Assembly: GCA_973895155.1 (NCBI GenBank)
Contig: OZ316898.1
Coordinates: 12,524,001 to 12,588,000, forward strand
Direction: 5' to 3'
DNA from: Marsupella aquatica
Lineage: Eukaryota; Marchantiophyta
Length of the DNA stretch: 64,000 nt
Positions within the stretch are counted from its first letter, which is position 1. Each line of letters begins with the position of its first letter. The notes beneath the pieces were generated by a model, which saw only the letters and a list, made by a program, of their open reading frames with translations, ran no database searches and had not been told where the DNA came from. The position numbers were made by a program, and so were the translations under genes. Shown piece after piece: positions 24,620-36,075 of this stretch.

Positions 24620-27600
24620 TCACTGCATTTGGAGACCATACTGGAGGAAGTAGTCTCTAAACTCCTCCCAGACAACAACACCATCATGATTAGCGTCCAG
24701 TTTTTCATACATGTCGTCTAAAATCACCTGTATGACATGACAAACGGATTCCAGGCTTAGATAGAACATCATGCAGCCAGATGTTCATGGCTGCAATGGT
24801 ACCCTAGCAGACATCCATCTACCGGGAGTCATGACATTTACGAGCCTGTATTGAATTGGCATGTGAAAGCAGACGGTAAATCTAATGACAAACTGACAGA
24901 TAGAATTGCGAAAAGTTCATTCAACACTATAGTAGCAGGAAGGTTCAATTATTCACTCACCTTGGGAACATTACGATGACCCGATTTAATCTCTGTGAGA
25001 TCCTGCATCATTAGGCACAGTTCATTCCGACTAAGTGTGGAATCGCCATCTGTGTTGTACCGGTCCCATATCCTGCAGCAAGAGAAATAATCAAGTTTTC
25101 AAAGTGCATTCTTACCCAGCATGTACAGAACCTTAACCTTCTTGGAGGTGTTGATCTATTACAGACAGATTGTAAAACCTTCTTCGAAACACAAGGACAA
25201 TATTTGACAAGAATACCTCCAATCAAGGCATTTATTGAGAACTCATAGACTGCAGTCAAGAAATATCTGTAAAACTGTTACGCAGTCTTAGTCATCCCTC
25301 TACAACCCTCTTGTACTTACGGTGAACAAAAGTTTACGAGTAGAAGTGTGAAAGTCCTTCCTCACCAAGGACATCCGATGCTCATGCTCTATGATACTGT
25401 CCAGTACTTCCAACTCTGCTGGCCCACACCAAAAAGGGAAGTGTCCCTTCGCTGTATGGATTTTCAAGAAGGAAAGATCTATGTACCTTCTTAGGTCACC
25501 TTCTTGCAACCGAACACTTTCCAAATGTACAATAAAGGCCTTTCCAGGTGGAGCCCAAGGTGCTGACAAGTAGTCAGCTGTCTGCATGTGATTCAAGCGT
25601 GACACTGTCCTTGCATATGCAAATTCCTCATCTTTCTCCACATAAGCCGAGGTTGAGCCCAAACGGTCGACGTCCTTTGGTCCACCCACTGGACCAACTT
25701 GTTCTTCCTCGACTCTGAGAAATATAATTCGTGGATGTGAGCCTTGCATTCTGTGGTGCAGCTTAAACGCTAATGCTCCAATTACTCAAATAAACTTACC
25801 GAGGTTGATACAAGAGTCCGGGATCCGCATCCGCACTGACAAGCAGCTTCACTCTCTGCCAAGACAACTCTCATGGCACATATCACAATAGCATCATTTT
25901 TTGAAAACCAGAATATATTCTAACTGACGTGATGTAGCTAAATTGCACGAGAAAGTTCTGAGGGAACTACGATTAGGGAGAGGAGGTGCAACGAAGGAGG
26001 GAAACAAAATTCAGCAAGTAAAACATCTTCTTAGTTGGCAACAAAAATCTCTCCGTATCAGTTTGCGTCGCACGGATATACCCTGACCAGTTAAAGCACA
26101 GGAACAGCATTACCACTGCATTCAGTTTTCATTCAAGAGACGGTGAGTGGTACCTGCTCATAAAGAATGTCGACTACAGTTATAAATCTCCGTGCCTGTC
26201 CAAAGAGGAGACAATGATTACGATGCCAGTGCCGATTTCACAATGATGTAAGCTTGATATATATTTATGCACACCACACCACACCACACCACACCACTCT
26301 AGTATTTTCCTTTCTCAATAGCTTTTACCAGAGTTTATTCGGATAGATAATCTCACCAATTCACCATGAGAACGAGTCATCTTTGGGATATCAGAAATGA
26401 ACAGCGTGTGAAACGATGACGCAATTGCTACATAGTCAGCGGCACCTTTAGGTGTGCCACAGAGCTCATCAAATGAGAAAAACGCAATTCCACCAGCGGC
26501 TCTTGGCACTGCAAAGCTCACGGGTGATCGTATAAATTACTCGTGATTCGATTGGTAGAACAAAGGGTGACACGAACAACAATCAAGAGCTAATTCAGTG
26601 CATTCCACCTAACACAAAAGTCAAGACCAGTACACAGGAGCTTTAAATTACCACTCTATGAAAAGAGAGTATGTACGATAACTGTATCAATCGAGGAGGA
26701 AACGAGGGCTCTAACCAAAAATTGTACGTGAGCCTTCCTTAAGGACAGTGGGTCCAATTACTCTGTTTCCTGCAAGCTCTGCAAATTGTTTCTCAAGTTT
26801 TTGTCGTGTGTCCTTGTTGAGTGGGTGGTGCCATACCGTAGATAACGCACTGCAACATATATGTCGGCATCATATCTCTAGAACACACGCGCAAAAACAT
26901 TTCTATACCAAGTCAAGCTCACCAGCAGCCTAAGCAATAGACGGAGAAAATGTAAATCCAAACAGAAGTATACGTTTGGCAATAAAATCCTCGTTGTAAC
27001 TATTTTCCAGTGCGTGCAAATGGATTTTTTCATTCTGTACTTTGAATACATTACTCTATGTTCTTCTTTACAAGTCAATTAGTCTCATTCGTCCAAGTTT
27101 ATAACAGCATCCCTTAGAACATAAACGTTGACTGTAATAATGCCTGCACTACTAAGACAACAAACGTTAGAATTACATTTAGGTTTGTCTCTATTTCTGC
27201 CTAGGCCTAGCGTAATACTCATATCTGTTGGAAATTTGTGCGCGCATCTTGTCCACTTCTGTCCTATCTTGGTCCCCATTTAGCGGTCTGGTAACGAGCA
27301 GGCCATTGTCATGCAACAGCAACCTTGCAGGATATTAGATGTTTGTAATATCAAAAGATGGCCTTTAGGTTTCAAGACTCTAGTACTTTCAAGCTAATCG
27401 GCCACAGTAGGTAATTAGGTGGAGTGATGATCAAACTTTCAGCTTTAATTGCGATAGGCACAGATCTGCTTTGGACATTTGCGAAGTGTTGAAAGTCATG
27501 AATCATTTATAAAATAAATATTTTGGGCATACCCTGTTCCACTTGGACGTGCACCAATAAGACGATAATCTGGAGCATCAGGCCGAAATGCGTGAATATG

Positions 27601-29762
27601 GCAGCGTTGCTTTATAAGGTCAATGCAAGGTAAAAACAGCTCCCTTTGAAGTCCATTTTTATAGAGCTGCAAACATACACAACTTTCTGTTAAGTGCGCC
27701 CTGAAAAGAAAGCTTGCAACACTAAGTGCCATTTTCGAGAACGGTCATGAATGACTTGAAACAAAATATTCCACGAGCAGAGTTTGAAATGGATTGGCGG
27801 AGAAAGATCGATTGACTAGGTGTCTCATTGGACGAAGAATGATAAGAATATCAACGATGTGCGTAATTACTGGCAGAGAGAGATTCCCCTGACATTTCTC
27901 ATGAGTAGAACTGAAATTCCTGAAGAGAAATCAATGAATGGAAATTGCCTCAGAAGGAGCACGATTTGATGAGGCAACCATGACAGCTCCTGCCTTAAAA
28001 AGGCACTCGAATAGCCTCTTCAATATCATTGCATCAGCTATATCCAGTACCTGTACAACTTCGAACACACGTTTAAAAACCAACAGGAGCCGGTGAATAA
28101 GACGACATCTGATTGGCTCACCAACATGGCACTACATAGATTACATCCGACTGTTGACCATTAGAAATTAGACATCGAAACGGAAATTCGGGTCATCAAT
28201 TCCTAGAATTTAGCCATCCTTACAAAGTTCAGCATGCACCATACTACTCACCTGGAATTCGTCAAAGCATATCAGCCAGCCTGCTTCCAATAAATCTTCA
28301 GCAACAATTGCAATCACATCTCCTTTTTGGCCCTTCTCTCCTAACAAAGTGGCACGTTGGTGCAACCTAAAGCCCGCAAGAAGGCCCACGAGACCACCGT
28401 CCCCACCGTTCAAGACAAACCAGTAACAGTGAACGCATGCACTACTGAAAATCTATCGCTCTTAAGAAATTTCAAAGATTAAAGAGTCCCGTTTCTTTCC
28501 TGGAACAACTTCAGTAGTAATATTTTTGGTAAAGCTTTATAAGCGCATTTGTCAAGTCAAAGGTAAGGCTTCCAATACATTAGAGCCAGCAAGGGCGTGA
28601 AATGATTGCACACTAAAAGAATTTGTCAAGTCAAAGGTAAGGCTTCCAATACATTAGAGCCAGCAAGGGCGTGAAATGATTGCACACTAAAAGAATTTGT
28701 CAATCCTGGAATTTCAGACCTCTCAGCGGTGTATGTAAGAAAAATCTCTTCAGCAGAAATGATTATAGACGATCGACAACAGTTAGATACACATTCGGAG
28801 TAAATTCGTAAAGAATTTTCTGGTTCAAAACAGAAAAATGAAGGAGTATGAAATAGAGATTGGAACTTTCCAAACCGTTTGCACGTATCAAAGGCAAAAT
28901 GATAGTTCAAGTCAGCTCGACAACGATGACAAACCCCAGACGAAAGTTCAGATATGAGCGGTTTGACGAAAACATGAATGTGTCGAGGGTACTGCCCACC
29001 TTTTGTGTACATCGAGCATAAATTGATGGAAATGTACCCGTCGTTTACTTTTGACAGGACTACAGTGGAAAAAAATGTCCGCCACCAGCGATTTTCCTGA
29101 TCCAACCCCTCCATAGATATAAACCCTGCACAGTACTCGGAAACAAAGTAACACAGTATCATTTCAGGTACTGTAGATGAATTTCAACCTCCTACACAGG
29201 ATCGGTCACCTGCATACATCTCAATCACTAGATTTCATGTAGAGGGCGTTTCAAGTAGTACTTTCTGAGAAACGCCCAACACTTGGATCTCTCTTAACCA
29301 AGCCGGAAAGGGCGAAATTCATATACATTACATTCACTGTTGATGGAATGGAGTTGCGGTGGGTGGCAAAACCGTACATGGCGGCACGGCATAGAATGCA
29401 TCATACCCTCTGGGAGTCTCTTTTTGTCGTATGAGACTAGAAAACAACTTGGAGGTGAATCCAGGAGGTGAAGGAGTGTAATTTTCAAGCTCTTGGTGCA
29501 GCCTCTCCAATGGTTGCAGAGCTGCAATCTGGTTCGGATCCTGTTTTATGGAGCCCGCTCTCACAAGCTCGTTGTACGCATCCACCGGCAGCGTCCCCAC
29601 AGGAATCTGTTCCAAATTCGTCCCTCCGCCATGAAAATACCTGCTTCGAAGGAGGAGGCAGATTTGGGCGGAAAAATTGTTCGGGGAGGTGGTGGTAGAA
29701 GGGTTCAGAAGAACTGATGACGGAGAAAAGGTAGACGACAGACGACGGAGCCACACCACCAT
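24620..29762 (-). CDS. AFG1: AFG1/LACE1-type mitochondrial AAA ATPase with C-terminal EF-hand pair
   Basis: AFG1 proteins are inner-membrane AAA ATPases that help clear and mature respiratory-chain subunits. Exons on the minus strand: 29762-29407, 29125-29000, 28366-28252, 28050-27949, 27666-27533, 26849-26716, 26508-26357, 26195-26154, 25855-25800, 25714-25307, 25072-24961, 24727-24620, about 614 residues. The N-terminus is Arg/Ser-rich without acids, as in a mitochondrial presequence. Walker A is GGVGSGKS (124-131), Walker B is WLICFDEF (D196, E197), followed by VASSNRAP and [10 protein letters not shown]. Later family blocks are [32 protein letters not shown] and ARRFITVVD. The fourth intron uses a GC donor (GAG|GCAATT). 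After [12 protein letters not shown], two final exons encode EF-hand loops [15 protein letters not shown] and [12 protein letters not shown]. To stay in frame the tenth exon must use AGG|GTTGTA at 25307; a stronger donor ACC|GTAAGT at 25321 shifts frame. The ATPase call is firm; the EF-hand join is inferred. Confidence 0.93.
26270..26297. repeat. (ACACC)n microsatellite in an intron
   Basis: Five to six copies of ACACC lie in the intron of the AFG1-like gene between exons 26508-26357 and 26195-26154. Confidence 0.9.
28551..28703. repeat. 74-bp perfect tandem duplication in an intron
   Basis: GTCAAGTCAAAGGTAAGGCT begins at 28551 and again at 28625, and the copies are identical over their whole length. 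It sits between the Walker A and Walker B exons of the AFG1-like gene. Identity implies a recent event, or an assembly artefact. Each copy holds a GTAAGG that could act as a cryptic donor on the opposite strand only, so no effect on splicing is predicted. Confidence 0.9.
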
Positions 29763-32700
29763 GGTCAGTCAATGAGGAACCACCTCAGATGCTTGCTTTT
29801 CCCCACAATTCGCATTTGAGATTCGCATTCAGCACAGCATGGGATCTGCAATATGGAAGTAGAGTAATGAAACCAATGTACAGGTTTTTCAGATCCTTGG
29901 AGCACAGCACCACAGCACACTACAGAAATGGTTCTACTCCAATTCCACTGACCTCAACTCAAGAAGAAAACGGGACAAACTGAAGAACTGCCCGGCCTAC
30001 TGTAAGTTCCTGCACAATTCCATTAGTGACTCGTGCCCAAGCAGGAGGATGTGGGGGCGAAGAATCCATAGTGGAGAAACAGGGCGGGTATGAATTGTTG
30101 TGAGGACCAGCTCTGTGACGACGAATTTCAATTCCGCTGAGCCCCGGACCACGAATGGTGGGCTGCTCGTTGTGGGTCACCGTGATCCACTGCGGCTTTG
30201 TTGCTCAGAATGGAATGGATCCCCTTTGTCAGTCTCTTGATTAAGAATGGATCGATCACGGAGGAAAGACAAAATTATTGCCTCTTCTCAGGCAAACGAA
30301 CAAAACCAGAATGCTCTGCAACATCGAACGAATCTGGCAGGACTAACTCACAGATTTGCAGAGACTGACAATTTCTCGGTTTTGGATTTTGCCATTGGAT
30401 TTTGCCATGAAAAAGCAAATGAGATGAGAGTGCAACTGACCGATTGACTGCACTTGCTTTCTTTTTCCTTGTTGGGTGTTTGACCTCTTTGGTCCTGTTT
30501 TTCTTTCAACTTTGTTTTTTTCCTGTTTTATAAATTTTGGTGGAAGGTTTTTTCTCTGGTAAAACCGGTCCTGTTTTTCTTTCTACTTTGTTTTTTTCCT
30601 GTTTTATAATTTTTGGTGGAAGGTTTTTTTCTCTGGTAAAACCGGCAAGGTTGGGATTCTGTTGGTTGGGTTATCACAATTCCATGACGTAGAGGAGAAA
30701 TGACTTATGTCCAAATTCTTTGAATGCTTTTCTCTGGCGTGAAGATGGCGATGACTTTAAAGTGTGCTGGAGACAAATGAAGACACCAAAATCTGTGTCC
30801 CTTCCCATCCAGGGATGTCAAATCTGCAGTACTGAGATTTGCTTTCAGCTGCACAAAAGGCCCTTGATGTGAGTATTCTCCTGTTGTGGTGATGCAAACC
30901 TGTTGGAACAAGATAAGAGAAGAGACGTAAATGGGGAATCATGAGTGGTGCAGATTATTTTGGGGGAAATCTTTAAAGGGCAAGCAAGGTATTAAGGTGA
31001 GTGGTGCACATCATTTTGGGGAAAGCCTTGTATGGGAAGGTATTATATTGGGGAAATATTTTTTCTGTATGGGGGTAACAAACATCAAGCTCCTTGGCTT
31101 TCAGAGCTTGCAACTGATCTGATGTACTGGAGGAGGGTCGAGGGCTGAGGGTGTGCAAGACGGGAGTACTTATAGCAGAGTCTGTATGTAGAACGTGTGA
31201 AGTCGAAGTCCTAACCCTAAATTTCTGGACCCTTTTGGCTGTGAAAACATGAAATGGTGTGCACATTTTATCAAGGGATATGCTGACTTTTTTTGGCATA
31301 TCCCCAAAACTAAACAGTATTTGAATTCATGCATATCAAGTTACTACAATGAAACTCAAATTTTTGGAAAATGTGGTCCATGGGGGTTTCAAAGACCAAC
31401 CTTGTCTTCCATGGGGCCTTCAAATTCCAAAAAAAAAACATGAGATCACTGCCTATTTCACTCACTAGAAAACATGTTTTCTGGTTCATTTCATCTCGTA
31501 TGAGGGGCTTCAGTGCTGGTGTGTCTAGAAATTAGTTTGGTCCCCATTTCCTGATACAACCCAAATGTTTTTGCAGCCCATCATTTTTTTAATGTGACAT
31601 ATTTGTGGTTGGCACCCATGTTACTTTAACCAGTATGTTTTGCACACTCAGACCTTATTATGGCTAGCTTAAATTTTAGAAATGTATGATACCAGGTAAG
31701 TTACTGCCTACGGTTTCACTCTAAGGCTGGAGAAGGTCATAAACGGTAGACTTTTATTGCAAATTATAATCTAGACAAGCCCAATAACCATGCCTACAAT
31801 TGTCATTACGGCCATGTTGTTGTTGCAACCATATCATCAGGTACAGTGCAAGACAGTTTAGTGAAAAATAATCAAAGAATAGAAGTCAATCATTTCAATG
31901 GAGACATAATGATTAAGATACTTAAATACAAATGCGAGGCCATGTTGTTCAATGGCTACAAGTAAGATGCAAATGTTATTTATGTCTACTTTTGTAGTTC
32001 ATGCAAATATTAATCATACATGGGACTACAAAGGTAGATATTATAAACCAAGTAATACAAATATGATCATAAGTTGAAGAGAGTATACCACATGCAATTT
32101 TTATTCATGTTCAATAAAGAATCACGTCATACACAAACATTAAAATATTGCAAGAAAGGCATACCCAAACACACCATGGCAAGTGTACTAGAGGGAAAGG
32201 CAGATGGCACACACGAAGGCAAGGACGGTCACAAATGAAGCGTTTTGCCCCTTAGAATGAGGATGACACTAAAAGTGTTTCTCAATATAAGGCCACAATT
32301 CATTTGCCCCATTTTGGGTTTTTGTAGACAGATGATGCCAAGAAAAGTTGTCATTGCATATGATAATGCTTGATAGCCCAATGTCCTCTTATGACATGAA
32401 ACTTATGACTCCAGTTTTGTTTCCTTACCCTAACCCAAAACATAGTCTCCCAGTACTTCTATGGGAGTTCCCATAACTCTAGCGTTACGGAAAGACTTTA
32501 TCATGGTAATGCAGTGCTTTGGGATGTCCTACTCTAACCAACTTGTCATCAAAATATTATGGTCAATACCCTATGAAATCTACAGTACAATTTAGTTGAG
32601 TTGAGCATGTTGTGAGCATGTAATTGAGATCCGGAGTACAGGTTATAGGTGTGTAGCCACTTTTGGAAGTCCATAATCTGCTGGTGATACGTAACCTTTT

Positions 32701-32999
32701 TCGGGACAATAACACATAAGTATAAAGGAGGTCTGGGCAAGAGATTGGTTGAACCCTGTTGGAAAACCATCCCGGCTGTTGTTGGTCAGCATTACTCAGT
32801 TTCTGCTCAAAAGGGTTACAGCTGGTAACCCCCAGCCCAAACAGCCATTATTCTACATATAACTTTAGTAGAGGGCCTCATATTTTTGTGATTAACAGCC
32901 TGATTACCAGTTTCTTGAATGTGATCAAAGATGAAGAAAAAAACAACCTTGCTGGAAAAAGTACCCATCTTACTTATAAAGAACAACTAGAAGACAGAC
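29763..32999. other. Intergenic upstream of the AFG1-like gene, no gene seen
   Basis: The promoter and leader of the minus-strand AFG1-like gene should lie near 29763-30250. A minus-strand frame of 73 codons at 29959-30180 could be an upstream exon but has no recognised motif. Beyond 30700 the DNA is AT-rich with only short frames. GGTTGAACCC at about 32748 is a weak B-box-like word without a matching A box. Confidence 0.4.
30493..30645. repeat. 76-bp tandem duplication
   Basis: TCCTGTTTTTCTTTCAACTT starts at 30493 and its near-identical copy at 30569; both end in CTCTGGTAAAACCGG. Differences are single bases and homopolymer lengths, so the event is recent. Confidence 0.9.
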
Positions 33000-33094
33000 T
33001 TGGGGTCTAGGCTTCTAGAGTGAAGCATCTAGACCTTGAATCTAGGGCCCCACCAAAATTTATGTGCATGGAAAGTAGGACGATATATTATGTA
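33000..33094. repeat. Left half of dispersed repeat, split by a Helitron
   Basis: GGTCTAGGCTTCTAGAGTGA, then CATCTAGACC and GGGCCCCACCA, match the repeat at 20134-20215. Similarity stops at A33094, the left edge of the Helitron. The right half resumes at 35133. Confidence 0.65.
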
Positions 33095-35132
33095 CTAGTC
33101 CAATGCCCATGTGTTGCACAAAAGGTGTCGAGGTAGAAAAAGATGGTGAGGTGAGAAATTATGTCAAGGAGAGAAAATCCTTTCGAGGTGAGAAAAAGAT
33201 TTTGAGGTGAGGAAAATATGTTGAGGAAAGAAACGGATGTTGAGGAAAGAAAAAGATGTCAAGGCAAGACAAAGATATTGATGGAGTCGAGAAAAGGAAG
33301 GGGAAAAGATGTTCAGGCCAGAAAAATATGTTGAAAGACTGAGGGCAAAGACATTGAGTCAAAAAAATATGTTGAGGCAAGAAAGGATATTGAGGCAAAA
33401 AAATATGTTGAGGCAAGAAAAAATGTCACAATCCAAAAAGATGTCAAGGCAAGGCAAAGATGTCAAGGTGAAGGAAGAAAATGTAGGGTAAATTGCGAGG
33501 TAGACGTTGAGGCATGCTATGTGCCATTGCAGCCATGTTCAAGGCAAGACAAAATTGTTGAGGTGAGGCAAAGATGTTGAGGCAAGGCAAAAATGTTGAG
33601 GCAAGTTTAGATATTGGAGTGATGTAATGATGTTGGGGTGAGGCAAAAATGTTGAGGCGAGGCAAAGAAATGCATGCGAGCCAAAGTAATGTAGACGATG
33701 CAAAGAAATGCAACTGAAGCCCAAACTGAAGTGAGGCAAGAAAGTTGTTTAGACATCTAAAATGTTGTTGCGACCATGTTGTCATTATGGCGAATGATGC
33801 AACATTCCAGTCATGAGGGATGCAGTTATTGCGCCCGTGTTGTTGCCAAGCCCAATGCCAAAGCATTGCATAGAAACATTGAGGTAAGGTGAAGAAGGGT
33901 TTTTAGTTGAATAAAACTATGAACATTGGATCTGCCATGATTCTTTCTTGCTCATTTCATGTGAAAGTTTTTGTATGATTGTGTATATCTTGTTCAAAAT
34001 AGCACATGAAATTATGTAATTCAAGTCAACACAAAAATATGGGATAGAACTCAAATGGGTAGTGAGAATACATGGATAATTAAGAGTCAAGCAAGAAATC
34101 TTTATTGTTGATGATACAAAATATTGAACAAAAGTGGGGACAAAAGAGGCAAAATAATGGTGGCAAAGAGCTGGGCTCCTCCGGCTGGGGGAAGAATTAG
34201 AGCACAAGCAAGACTAATAGGAGATGACAGGGCATGTCAAGCAAGGCGGGTCTTGTGGAGAAAGAGTGTTGGGAGCTTGATCTGATTGGCCTTCATTAAA
34301 GGAGCATTACTTTTTAAAAAGAATGTTAAAGGATTAGATGGAATAACAAAATTTGGGACCACTTTTCTACAAAAGGTAAAAGCAAAGAAAATGAGTCAAA
34401 AAATGAAAATACGCCTTCACTTTTGTGTTTTCATTTTATTTTGGAAAATGATGTTGTCGCTATTGTTGTGAAAATGGGTGTGAAAGCTATGTTGTTGAGG
34501 AGAGCAAGGATGTGGGAGGGTGAGAACGAGTGCAAGAGAAGTGATGGCCCCTCGGGGCTTTGTTGGTTGCACAATGCTATCGGGAGGGGAACATTTTATT
34601 TTTTCTTTTTGCCTTTTTCCTATCTCTTCACTCCCTTGCCACTCCATTCCTCCCCTTTTTCTTACCTTTGGTACCATTATATGCAAAAATTCAAAAAGTT
34701 TGTCATGTCCCGAAGGTCAAAGATGAAGCCGGATAGACCCTTAGGTTTGTCAAAATGCTCCCATGTATTTTTGCAAGAGCATTTTACTCACAACCTCACA
34801 GGGAATATTCCCAATTGGTCCATTGGAATCATATGGTTTCTCTCCATGGGAGCATCATTTTCCCCCAAAATTTCTCCTTGGGAGTGTGTACTTTTATAAA
34901 ACAAAAAAGACACATTTTAGATTTTTGTCACACAAGAATCATCTCATGTACTTTATATTATACTATAAAGAGAATTATATCATTTGATACACCTGGTCAA
35001 TCAATCCAAGAGTACACAATTAAAAAAATAAATCTGACCACTCAGGTTGATTCTTTCTATTTTCAATTTTATAAAGAGACTAAAAACTTTTTGGGGGCAT
35101 TAAATATATTATGGAAGTAGATGTTAAAATGA
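33095..35132 (-). mobile_element. Non-autonomous Helitron of 2.04 kb, minus orientation
   Basis: Read on the minus strand the element ends TTTTGTGCAACACATGGGCA, TTGGA, CTAG|T, with a TGTG-CAA-CACA hairpin eleven bases before CTAG. The proposed start is A|TCATTTTAACATCTACTTCC at 35132. Both edges sit where an older repeat is interrupted relative to its copy at 20134-20310, and the flanking bases are A and T as expected. The 3' 27 bases closely match those of the element ending at 23287. No RepHel coding region is present. The part at 33130-33760 is an irregular tandem array built on GATGTTGAGGCAAG, which is the reverse complement of the 'CAACATCTTT' theme in the other element. Confidence 0.72.
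33130..33760. repeat. Irregular minisatellite in the Helitron body
   Basis: Units of roughly 17-36 bases built on GAGGCAAGAAAAAGATGTTG recur many times with many variants. The open frames across it on either strand reflect its lack of TA-rich stops and are not genes. Confidence 0.75.
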
Positions 35133-35559
35133 TGACAGGCATGATTAATTTTGTCATCGTTTCAATAGCATTGAAAGAATGGGCATTGAGGATAGTACTA
35201 TTTAATATTCATCTTTGCCTCCATCCCTCTTTTTTGTCTGCACTCGTAATCATACACTCAGTTACTCACTTTCGTCAGTAAAGTTGCATTGTGCACTGTG
35301 AGTCATGCACTCCAATTCCGTTGTTTTTTTCATTATTTTCTCACTCAATTTTTTTTTTTTTGGTGAGGATTTTTTTGAACCGTAGATCTCAAAGCCATAG
35401 ATTGCGGCATTTGATGGACGAACAAGATGTAACCAGGAATCGATTGAACTACCATCGCAAGACCGCCCAGTCCCAAACTCAACTATTGAGTTTTAGGAGT
35501 GAGTACTCCCGGTCACCCAGATTACTTGTATGCCAATTAGTGGTTTAAGTTAAAGTCCC
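35133..35559. other. Right half of the split repeat, then unassigned DNA
   Basis: TGACAGGCATGATTAATTTT to GAAAGAATGGGCATT (35133-35182) continues the repeat interrupted at 33094. The remainder has no supported gene. CGATTGAACTACCATCGC at about 35441 is tRNA-like only in its B box. Confidence 0.5.
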
Positions 35560-36075
35560 TCTCTAGAGCCTTGAGTCCCCGCTTCAGAATAGACACTAGG
35601 CCCAAGGAGTAGTTTTTGATTCCTCTTTAAAAACCACTCTAGACAATAGGTCATCAGTTAGAGTCCTGTCTAGAGGCTTGAGTCCAAACTTCACTCTAGA
35701 CAATAGGCCCAAATAGTAGCTTTTGATGATTCTTTATTATCACTCTTAGACAATCCCATGGATTCACTCTAGACAATAGGCCCCAATAGTAGCTTTTGAT
35801 TGTTCTTTATAATCACTCTTAGACAATCCCAAGGAGTCACTCTACACAATAGGCCCAAAAATCCCAAATAGTAGCTTTTGATTCTTCTTTATAATCACAC
35901 TTCGACAATCCCAAGGAGTCACTCTACACAATAGGCCCAAACAATAGCTTTTGATTGTTCTTTATAATCACCCTTAGACAATAGGCCCAAATAGTAGCTT
36001 TTGATTGTTCTTTCTAATCACTCTAGACAATAGGCCCAAGAACAATAGGCCCAAGGAGTAGCTTTTGATTGACCT
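35560..36075. repeat. Tandem array of irregular 50-75 bp units
   Basis: At least six units share CACTCTAGACAATAGGCCC, then AATAGTAGCTTTTGATT and GTTCTTTATAATCAC, with spacer blocks such as AGACAATCCCAAGGAGTCAC in some. Unit length alternates, so this is a higher-order or compound array. Both orientations lack long frames. Confidence 0.85.

Noticed and set aside
34423-34899. 158-codon plus-strand frame
   Set aside because: It lies within the Helitron body, has no domain and no codon-like constraint, and overlaps other equally open frames.
34955-34980. Alternative Helitron 5' end (TCTCTTTATAGTATAAT on the minus strand)
   Set aside because: The flanking base is not the expected A, and the empty-site comparison places the edge at 35132.
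35380-35480. tRNA-like sequence around CGATTGAACTACCATCGC
   Set aside because: Only a B-box-like word is present; no acceptor stem or anticodon arm can be formed.
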